Below are positions 14,687 to 23,200 of a stretch of 36,142 nt of DNA, one piece after another. The notes beneath the pieces are model-generated. The model did not search any database, had not been told where the DNA came from, and was given only the letters and a program-made list of their open reading frames with translations. How positions within the stretch are numbered: the stretch's first letter is position 1; each line of letters starts with the position of its first letter. Origin of the DNA: a virus. Both the position numbers and the translations under genes were made by a program. The DNA lies in IMG/VR virus record IMGVR_UViG_3300009104_000059, positions 1 through 36,142 of that record; one strand, written 5' to 3'.

Positions 14687-15043
14687 ATGAGTCAAAACGA
14701 ACTTGGAATAGGTATAGAAGAATTAACAAAAACACTTGGAGACTCTAGGTATTTTTATGGACTTAGAAGAACTAGTACAGGTGAAGTATATCTTTCTAAA
14801 GTAGATTTATTAGAATTAAATGACGGTGTTCAAGTTAATAGACCCGGTGCTATGGCAGGAAATTATAAAGACTTTACAAGAGGTGAAGACTTTTATGATG
14901 GTAGAGACATACAACATAAAAAAACTTATGAAAATTTAGTATACGAACAATATAAATGGGATGGAAGAAATATTAATTATTATATTAACAATGAAGGTGA
15001 ATTAGTATTAAGAGTTAATGAACAATATACATACGATGTATAA
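14687..15043 (+). CDS. Fiber-accessory protein, YFYGLRRT family (copy 2)
   Basis: This 118-aa protein aligns with the 152-aa protein at 12273 over almost its whole length: DSRYFYGLRRTSTGEVYLSK, then NYKDFTRGEDFYDGR, then LVYEQYKWDGRNINYYINN and GELVLRVN. It lacks the longer C-terminal tail of copy 1. It starts 6 bases after the 642-aa fiber gene and is followed, across a late promoter, by the first giant fiber. The pairing of each copy with a different fiber suggests that each serves its own fiber, for instance as a connector or assembly factor; this is inference. Confidence 0.7.
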   Translation: MSQNELGIGIEELTKTLGDSRYFYGLRRTSTGEVYLSKVDLLELNDGVQVNRPGAMAGNYKDFTRGEDFYDGRDIQHKKTYENLVYEQYKWDGRNINYYINNEGELVLRVNEQYTYDV

Positions 15044-15044
15044 A

Positions 15045-15051
15045 ATAAATA
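15045..15051 (+). promoter_or_regulatory. T4-type late promoter box
   Basis: ATAAATA begins 2 bases after the stop of the preceding gene and 16 bases before the ATG at 15068. Only a weak ribosome site (AGGA, 15060-15063) lies between. Confidence 0.65.
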
Positions 15052-15067
15052 CTAGTAATTAGGACTT

Positions 15068-18000
15068 ATGGCAGATTTTAAAATAGATAGAATACGTTTT
15101 AAATGGAAAGGTGACTGGTTAGCAGGAACTCAGTACGTTAAAGATGATATTGTAAGATATGGTGCAAAAGTTTATACTTGTATCGAAGTTCACATTGCTG
15201 ATTCCAATTTTTATAACGACTTAGATAATGCTACACCAAAATGGTCTCTGACTATGTCAGGTCAGTCTTGGACAGGAAACTGGCAACCTAATAAATTTTA
15301 TAAAATAGGTGAAGTAGCAAAAGTTGGAGCAACACTTTACCAAGTTACTCAAGGTCACTTATCAAATGCAGATGCAAATAATGGAATATTAGGTGATGAA
15401 AGTAAATGGGAATACTTTGCAAGAGGAGAAAAATGGACATCTACATGGTTACCTAATACACTTTATAGTGTAGGTGAAACAGTTGTTTATGGTGGATCAG
15501 TTTGGAAGTGTGTAACAGCACATACATCATCTACAGCGGTAGCTGGATTAGAATCTCATCAAGCTAAATGGACACAATATCATAGATCAGACAATTACAG
15601 AGGTTATTGGACACCTAACACAAGATATTATCCAGATGATATTACAAGATATGGTGGAACAGTTTATAGAGCTGTAGCAGGACACACTTCTGCTCCTACA
15701 GATTATTGGAATGGATTTACATCAGCAGATTATTCAACAAATTCTTCAAACGGTGTAGGTGCAATTTTCAATATTTTTAAAATTGGTACAAGTTTTTATG
15801 CAAAATTTACAAACACAGGAACAAACTTTGCGGCGGCAAATACAATTACTGTAGTAGGTAGTAAAGTAGGTGGAGTCGACGGTGTAAATGATGTAGTAAT
15901 AACAATTAGTTCAGTAGATGGCGGTGGAGCAATTTCTACTTTTACTGTAAATGGTACAGCGGTTTCTGGAAATAATGGTTTAGAAGCCAATCAAGCGGCA
16001 TGGGAAATAGTTATTGAAGGTATAGATTATATAGGTCATTGGGCAGAAGGAACAAAATATAATAAAGGTTCATTAGTATCTTGGAGTCCGGGAATTTGGA
16101 AAGTAACAACTGATCACTGGTCAATAACACCACACATGAATGAAACTAATTTTTCATTGTGGGTACCAGGTGCAGAATATGAAGGTTCTTGGGACGCAAA
16201 CAAATATTATCAAAAAGGTGATGTTGTACAATTTGGTGGATACAGTTATTCTGCTTTAGTAAGCAATACAAATATTGCACCAGGTGTAACAGATAGTACA
16301 AATACTTGGGAATTATTACAAACAGGTTATAACCATCGAGGTGAATGGGATAGTACAACTGCATACAGAACAGGAGATGTAGTTAGAGCAGGTGGTAATT
16401 TATTCATAGCAGTACAAGCCAACACAAATGATGATCCAGTTACAACTTTTGTTTATGATCCAGGTAGTGATGCTCCTGATCCTTGGCAATTATTAGTAAC
16501 AGGTGTAGCATTTAAAGGTCCTTGGAAAGAAAGCGATGCCAATGGAGCAATTACTTACTATGTAGGTGATGTAGTTACAGAAAAAGCAGATTTATATCGT
16601 TGTATAACAACTCACGTTGCAACTTCTTCAGATGCTAAACCAACTTTAGATGAAGAAAGTGAAAATGTTGGACCACTTTGGGTTAGATTGGCACAAGGGG
16701 CTACAGGTAACATATTAGAAATAGATGGAGATTTAAAATCTCATTCAGGGTCTGAAGATACTAGAATTGCAATTGGATCCTTTGGACAATTATTCAAAGT
16801 TAATGACGCTAATGATTATGGAGTTTGGGGAGACCATGATGTAGTAGCTAAAGTATTTTATGTTTCACCTTATGGAGAAGATAAATTAACAAGTGGTAAA
16901 AGTGTTGCAGGTCCATTTAAAACAATCAAATATGCTTGTGACTTTGTTGCACAAGACTTGGCAAGTAGAACTCCAGCAACTATAATTGTTAAAACAGGAG
17001 TTTACGAAGAAATTTTACCTATAAAAGTTCCAGCGAAAGTTCATATTTGGGGAGACTTTACAAGACGTGGTGCAAACGTTAGACCTAAATCAGGTTACGA
17101 AGGAACAGATATGTGGTATCTACATGATGCAACAGGAATTGCAAATGTAACAATGCAAGGATTAACTGGTGGATTAGGTTCTGCAAATGAATATGGAACT
17201 AAACGTCCATCTGGTGCGGCTTATGTTTCTTTAGATCCAGGAAGTGGACCTAGTGATGGAACAGTTCATATTACAACAAAATCACCTTATATTAAAAATT
17301 GTTCAATATTTGGAACAGGGTGTACTGGATTAAAAGTAGATGGTGACTTACACAATGGCGGATTTAAATCATTTGTTGCAAATGATTGTACACACTTTAT
17401 TGAAAATGGTGTTGCTTGTTGGGTTAATGGAGATGCTAGAGTAGAATTTGTATCAGTATTTTCTTATTATTCACACATAGGATATTTGGCAACAAACGGT
17501 GGAAAATTTAGAGCAACAAACGGTAACTGTTCATATGGAGATTTTGGTGCTGTTGCAGAAGGACTTTTAGCAAGTGAAACACCTATATCAGGAAAAATTA
17601 ATAACCAATCACAAGAAGCACATATAGACAAAGTATATAATGATGAAAATGAAATTTTTGCTTTTGCTTATGATCACGCTGGACAAGATTATACTTCAGC
17701 AAGTATAACAATTCAAGGATCAGGAGAAGGTGCGGCAGGAGCCATACGTTGGCCACAAATAAGACATGGTGCAGTAAACAAAATTAGAGTTTTAGGATTA
17801 GATGATTCTTCAAATCCAGGTGGTACAGGATATACAAGTGAATTAGGAAATGCTCAATCTGGTACAAATAAAGAAATTAAATTAAGACCTCAATATGAAG
17901 GAACAGTAAATGAAACTGTTGGACAAAGAATTTATATTTGGGAAGGTGCAGGAAGAGGACAATACGGATATATTTCTGGTTATAATGCAACAACAAAAGT

Positions 18001-20221
18001 TGCAACTGTTAAAAAAGAATTTGATGATACAGATGGTTGGCAACACTTCATGGGTGGTTACCCAATTGAACCATTACTAGATGCATCTACAAAATATTCA
18101 ATAGAACCTAGAATAACTTTTACTCCTAACGCTGGAAGTAGAAGTAATATTAGTTACGGTTCAACAGGAGAAATGTTATTAGGCGCTTCAGGAAAAATTG
18201 GAGCATCAGATATTACAGCTCTAATAGGAAATGGTGTAGGTAATAGAACTTCTGATGGTACAAATTGGCTTGCGGCTGGTGGAATTCCTGCAAAAGATTG
18301 GAATAGTATTACTAAAACAACAAATTATTTTGTAGCAACCGCGGCTGATGGAACATTAATTAGATCGGCTGATGGAACAAGTTGGACAGATATAAGTGCA
18401 AATATTCCTTCAGATGTATTAAGAGCATCTGCTTATGACGTTACTGAAAACGTTTTAATAATTGCTTCAGAAACAGGAATGATATACAGATCAACAGATG
18501 AAGGTGCTACATTTAGTTCAATTCAAGTTGAACTATATGATGGATCAACACCAGTGTTTACACAAATGGCTTGTGGTAATGGATTATTCATAGGTGCAAA
18601 CACTACTGGACAAACTTGGGAAAGTATGGGCGGTGGTACAACTTGGACTAAAGCCGCTAATATGGGTGACTTTTTAATGGACACTAATTCAGGATTACAA
18701 GTTGTTCATAGATATAATTTGAAAAAATTAACATTTGGTGGTGGTAAATTTGTTGCATCAGTACAAGATGCACCTGGTGATGAAAGTACAGTTGCTAATA
18801 AATTTTTAATATCAAATGCTAACGCGGCACAATCACAAACATCATCTTCTTACAGTTGGACAGAAAGTGATACGCCTCCACACGCAGGACCATATACAGA
18901 TGTTGCATATTCTCAAGGAGTTTATATTGCAATTACTGACGGTGGGGATCATGCATATAGTTTTGATGCATATTCTTGGAAACAATTAGATTCAGCATTG
19001 GCAGGAACTTACAATGGTATAGTAGGTGGAAGAAATACTGCAGGTGGATACTTTATTCCATTACGAACTGGTTCTCAATCTGGGGCAGAAAAAATTCTAA
19101 AAGGTGCAACACCTTTAGCTAGAGCAATTACAAGTTCTTCAGCAATTACAAATATACAAATTTTAGATCCAGGTAGTGGATATTCAACAGAACCTACAGT
19201 TACTATCACTGATAACAAAAATACTGCAGAAGCATCATTAAAATCATTTGTACAAAATGGAGTACTTTCACAACCAGAATTTACAAACAGAGGTACAGGA
19301 TTTATAAATGTAACTGCAACTTTAAGTGGAGATGGTTTTGCAGATGAATATCAAGTTGGACCTTATATTGAAGTTAAAGATTTATCTAGAAAACCTGGAC
19401 CAGGTGCAATTTTATATGTAACTGGAATTGATGATCAAGTTTATAGAATTACTCAAATTAATAAAGTTGTTGGTGCAGAACCTAGCATTTCTGCTCAATT
19501 CAGAATAACACCAACAATGAAAGCAAATGAATCACCTGCTCATGATGTTGCATTAACAATAAGAGAAAAATATTCTCAAGTTAGATTAACAGGTCACGAT
19601 TTCTTAGACATTGGAACAGGTAATAAATCTACAACTAATTATCCAGGTTTATATACTACTGGTTATACAGAAGGTTATGAACTTAAACAACAAAATGAAA
19701 CTGTATCAAATGGAGGAGGTAGAGTATTTTATACTTCTACTGACCAAGATGGAAATTACAGAGTTGGTGAATTATTTGAAGTAGAACAGGCAACAGGAAT
19801 AGTAACTCTAAATGCTGATTTATTTGACTTGTCAGGTTTAACTGAATTAAGTTTAGGTGGTATTGTAATAGGTGGAACTGAAGTTAAAATTGAAGAATTT
19901 AGTACTGATGGTACAATGGCGGCTAATAGTGATAACGTTATACCAACACAAAGAGCAATTGCATCATATATAGGTTCAAAAGTTTCTGGTGGTGGAGCAA
20001 ATCTTACAACAAATGAAGTAAGAGCAGGACAAATTAAATTAAGAAATAATGAAATGTTTAATGAAGCATTTCCCACAAATGGTCAAATTGAATTCTCTGG
20101 AGCAGTATCAATAGCGGCTGTAAGTGGTAGTATTATAGCAACTTCATACTTTTTAGGGGCAGGACCGGCTGAATTTTTAAATGAGGGTGGCCCTGAAAGA
20201 GACGCATTATATGGTGAATAA
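15068..20221 (+). CDS. Giant tail-fiber protein (1717 aa)
   Basis: Residues about 12-540 hold eight modules of the pattern W-x-Y-x-x-G-D-x-V-x-Y-G-G-x-x-Y, each ending in a Trp strand. They resemble small carbohydrate-binding modules (CBM5/12-like). A beta-helix segment follows at about 595-830 (KVFYVSPYGED, then VKTGVYEEILPIKVP and strand repeats). Residues about 1085-1200 contain YCF48/BNR-like beta-propeller strands (DGTLIRSADGTSWTDIS, MIYRSTDEGATF, GQTWESMG). The C-terminal part (SQVRLTGHDFLDIGTGN, then GGGRVFYTSTDQDGNYRVGE, then STDGTMAANSDNVIPTQRAI) is shared with the 1923-aa paralog. This type occurs as long tail fibers in T4-like marine phages. It is probably a receptor-binding or distal fiber polypeptide, expressed from the late box at 15045. 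Confidence 0.82.
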   Translation: MADFKIDRIRFKWKGDWLAGTQYVKDDIVRYGAKVYTCIEVHIADSNFYNDLDNATPKWSLTMSGQSWTGNWQPNKFYKIGEVAKVGATLYQVTQGHLSNADANNGILGDESKWEYFARGEKWTSTWLPNTLYSVGETVVYGGSVWKCVTAHTSSTAVAGLESHQAKWTQYHRSDNYRGYWTPNTRYYPDDITRYGGTVYRAVAGHTSAPTDYWNGFTSADYSTNSSNGVGAIFNIFKIGTSFYAKFTNTGTNFAAANTITVVGSKVGGVDGVNDVVITISSVDGGGAISTFTVNGTAVSGNNGLEANQAAWEIVIEGIDYIGHWAEGTKYNKGSLVSWSPGIWKVTTDHWSITPHMNETNFSLWVPGAEYEGSWDANKYYQKGDVVQFGGYSYSALVSNTNIAPGVTDSTNTWELLQTGYNHRGEWDSTTAYRTGDVVRAGGNLFIAVQANTNDDPVTTFVYDPGSDAPDPWQLLVTGVAFKGPWKESDANGAITYYVGDVVTEKADLYRCITTHVATSSDAKPTLDEESENVGPLWVRLAQGATGNILEIDGDLKSHSGSEDTRIAIGSFGQLFKVNDANDYGVWGDHDVVAKVFYVSPYGEDKLTSGKSVAGPFKTIKYACDFVAQDLASRTPATIIVKTGVYEEILPIKVPAKVHIWGDFTRRGANVRPKSGYEGTDMWYLHDATGIANVTMQGLTGGLGSANEYGTKRPSGAAYVSLDPGSGPSDGTVHITTKSPYIKNCSIFGTGCTGLKVDGDLHNGGFKSFVANDCTHFIENGVACWVNGDARVEFVSVFSYYSHIGYLATNGGKFRATNGNCSYGDFGAVAEGLLASETPISGKINNQSQEAHIDKVYNDENEIFAFAYDHAGQDYTSASITIQGSGEGAAGAIRWPQIRHGAVNKIRVLGLDDSSNPGGTGYTSELGNAQSGTNKEIKLRPQYEGTVNETVGQRIYIWEGAGRGQYGYISGYNATTKVATVKKEFDDTDGWQHFMGGYPIEPLLDASTKYSIEPRITFTPNAGSRSNISYGSTGEMLLGASGKIGASDITALIGNGVGNRTSDGTNWLAAGGIPAKDWNSITKTTNYFVATAADGTLIRSADGTSWTDISANIPSDVLRASAYDVTENVLIIASETGMIYRSTDEGATFSSIQVELYDGSTPVFTQMACGNGLFIGANTTGQTWESMGGGTTWTKAANMGDFLMDTNSGLQVVHRYNLKKLTFGGGKFVASVQDAPGDESTVANKFLISNANAAQSQTSSSYSWTESDTPPHAGPYTDVAYSQGVYIAITDGGDHAYSFDAYSWKQLDSALAGTYNGIVGGRNTAGGYFIPLRTGSQSGAEKILKGATPLARAITSSSAITNIQILDPGSGYSTEPTVTITDNKNTAEASLKSFVQNGVLSQPEFTNRGTGFINVTATLSGDGFADEYQVGPYIEVKDLSRKPGPGAILYVTGIDDQVYRITQINKVVGAEPSISAQFRITPTMKANESPAHDVALTIREKYSQVRLTGHDFLDIGTGNKSTTNYPGLYTTGYTEGYELKQQNETVSNGGGRVFYTSTDQDGNYRVGELFEVEQATGIVTLNADLFDLSGLTELSLGGIVIGGTEVKIEEFSTDGTMAANSDNVIPTQRAIASYIGSKVSGGGANLTTNEVRAGQIKLRNNEMFNEAFPTNGQIEFSGAVSIAAVSGSIIATSYFLGAGPAEFLNEGGPERDALYGE
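15101..16690 (+). repeat. Eight coding repeats, Trp/Tyr module (fiber 1)
   Basis: Eight units of about 50-60 codons, each with W-x3-Y, G-D-x-V and Y-G-G-x-x-Y positions and a closing Trp. Unit 4 carries an inserted beta segment of about 70 residues, and units 7 and 8 have longer tails. The homologous array in the next gene also has eight units. Confidence 0.75.
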
Positions 20222-20265
20222 GGATTTAACAGTAATGATAAATAAAAGATATAAAAGGATTTAAC
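20221..20265 (+). repeat. Direct repeat around the giant-fiber-2 start region
   Basis: AGGATTTAAC occurs at 20221-20230 and 20256-20265, each followed within five bases by an ATG (20235 and 20270). The first ATG opens a nine-codon frame that stops inside the second copy. It looks like a duplicated translation-initiation region. The downstream ATG starts the large gene. Confidence 0.55.
20238..20244 (+). promoter_or_regulatory. T4-type late promoter box
   Basis: ATAAATA (context TGATAAATAAA) is 25 bases before the ATG at 20270, with AAAAGGA as ribosome site between them. Confidence 0.68.
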
Positions 20266-20269
20266 GAAA

Positions 20270-23200
20270 ATGGCTGAGTTTAAACTAGGTAGAATTAAGT
20301 TTGTTTGGAAAGGTTCTTGGGCAACTACTACAACTTATTATGTTGATGACGTAATAAGATATGGTGGAAGAACTTACAATTGCGTAACTAATCACACATC
20401 TGGTACATTTCAAACTGATTTAGGTGCTGTAAAATGGCAACTAATGTCAGATGGTATAGAGTGGAAAAGTGATTGGGTTGCAAATACAACTTATAAACCA
20501 AATGATGTAGTAAAATACGGTGGTTACATTTATCTTGCTAACACTGGTCATACCTCAGCGGCAACAGTTGCTTTAGGATTAGAAGCCGATCAAGCTAAAT
20601 GGGATTTATTCATAGAAGGTTTTGATTGGAAATCTGATTGGACAATTTCTACAAGATATAAGAAAAACGATTTAGTAAAATATGGTGGTTCAGTTTATCT
20701 TTGTATAACAGAACACGAATCAGATAACACAACAGCAGTTGGTCTAGAAGGTCAACAAGCTAAATGGGAAATTTTTGGAAAAGGTTTTGTTTGGTCAGGT
20801 GACTGGGCAATCAATACTAGATATAAAGTTAATGACACCGTTAGATATGGTGGACAAATTTACGTTGCTATAACTGGACATACTTCAGCGGCAACTGAAG
20901 CAGATGGTTTAGAAGCCAACCAAGGACAATGGCAAGCCTTACACAAAGGAATTGAATTCAAAGGTGACCACGCAACAGCAACAAGATATAAAGTAAATGA
21001 TGTTGTAAAATATGGTGCAAACATTTGGATTTGTACAACACAACATACATCAACAGGAATTTTATCTGCCGATGAAGCTAATTGGTCAATTTTAATTCCA
21101 GGTATTGAATTTGAAGATACTTGGAGCAACTCTACAAATTATCAACCAGGTGACTTTGTTACTTACGGTGGATATAGTTATGTTGCAGATAGAAATAATA
21201 TTAATAAACTTCCACCTGATAACTCAAGTGATTGGACTTTATTCGTAACAGGATTTAATTTAAGAGGTGACTATAATGCCGCAACTGCATACAAACAAGG
21301 TGACGTTGTTAGAGTAGGCGGTTTCACTTATCTTGCAATTGCAGATGGAACAGGTAATAGACCACCAAATGTAACTAAATGGGATAAACTTAACGAAGGA
21401 TTATATTGGAAAGGTGCTTGGACAAATGCAACTTACTATGACAAAGGAGATATAGTAAGAGGTACAACAAACACTACTACAAGTTATCTTTGTATAACAG
21501 AACACACATCAAATAACGTTGGTCCATCAACAATTAATCAACCAGACTATCCACCAGGAGCAGGTGTTGATACTAGTGCATGGCAATTATTGGCGGGTGG
21601 TGCAGAATCTTCTGTATTAACAACGAAAGGTGATCTTTTAATTTATGGTCAATCAGGACCAGCAAGATTACCAATTGGTAAAGCAGGACAAACTTTAGTT
21701 GTAAATAATGCAGGTGACTTACCTGAATGGGGATACTTTGGTGCAATAGATCAAGTTTATTACACAGGTCCAGCAGGACAAGACAAACCTTCTCCAGATG
21801 CAGGAACAACACTTGACAAACCTTGGAAATCTTTAAGATATGCTTTATGGCAAATTGAACAAGGACCAAGAAATCCTCAAGGAACTTATTTGTTAGAAAG
21901 AAACAAAGCATTCATTCAAGAAGAAACTTTAGCTTGGATTAATGCACAAATTTCAGGAAACACTGCACCATTTACAAATGCTTACACATACGACGCTGTT
22001 AAATGTAGAAGAGATGCAGGATTTATGATAGATGCACTTTTATATGATTTAAGACATGGCGGAAATGAAAAATCAAGATATGCAACACTTAGAATTTCAA
22101 CACAAACAGAATTTGTAAATCATAAAGATGAATTAACAGCTTATCTTAATAGATTAGTTTATATTTCTCAACAATGTGTAGCCAATAATGCAGGTTATTC
22201 TGCTTTACAAGGTACAGTTAATCAACTTATTGATAATAATTACGTAACTGAATCTGCAGTATCAGGAGAAATTGCAAGTTATATAAAAATTGCAACAGAT
22301 TGTCTTGCGGCAGGAAATACAACTGGAATTCCAGCAGAAGAAGTTCCACAAACTACATTATTTGCTAAGAGCGGAACATATGAAGAAGTGTTACCTCTTT
22401 CAGTTAAAAAAGGATTAGCAATAGTAGGAGATGAATTAAGATCAACAATTGTTAAACCAGCAGGTCAAATTGTTGGTACAAGTGACACACAATATACATT
22501 ACAAGGTCTTGGTAGACTACAGGCAATTATATCTGATATAGTTACAAATAGTGCTGTAACACCAACACCAGTAGGCGGAGTTATAACTTTTACAACACCA
22601 GGTGCAGACTTAGGTTTTGTTAATGGAACTTATAATAACGTTGCAGTAACAGGTGGTTCTGGATCAGGATGTACAATGGATGTAACTGTATTATCATACA
22701 CAATTACTAGTCTTACTGTAAATCAACCAGGACAAAATTATGCAATTTCTGATTCATTAACAATTCCAGGAGCAACAATTGGATCTGATGGAGTATTCAC
22801 AGTTAATAGTGTTACAACAGGAAATAATTTAACACAAAATACAGATGCACCAGCAGGTTCAGGAGCGGCAGGAACAGCGGCGGCGGCAATTGCACAAAAT
22901 ATTTACGACCATATAGATTTCAAAGTTAATGCTAATGGATCTGATCCAGCATTGACAGGAACAAATACTGCTCAAGCAGATGCAGGTTATTCAGATGCAA
23001 GATTAAGATTGTTAGCAAATATGGATTTTGTTGCTTTAGAAGTTGCAGAATTTGTACAAAGAGCAAATCCATCTCATAGTAATTTTAAAGATAAATGTTT
23101 AGCAGATGTCAAATATTATCTACGAGCAATAATGGATGATATGCAATATACTGGAAATTACAAATCATTAAAAGCATCTGATTCATATATTAATTCTAGA

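Noticed and set aside
18320-18670. Neuraminidase (BNR repeats)
   Set aside because: Only propeller-like strand repeats are seen; there is no sialidase arginine triad or catalytic core.
19756-20076. Minus-strand open frame of 106 codons (also others at 21573-21911, 20860-21129 and 9626-9817)
   Set aside because: They lie opposite well-supported fiber genes with clear domain motifs, have no ribosome sites, and show low-complexity composition; they are shadows of the + strand genes.
20300-21600. Regular repeats that could suggest a CRISPR-like array
   Set aside because: The repeats are in-frame protein modules with diverged DNA, variable length and no spacer structure.
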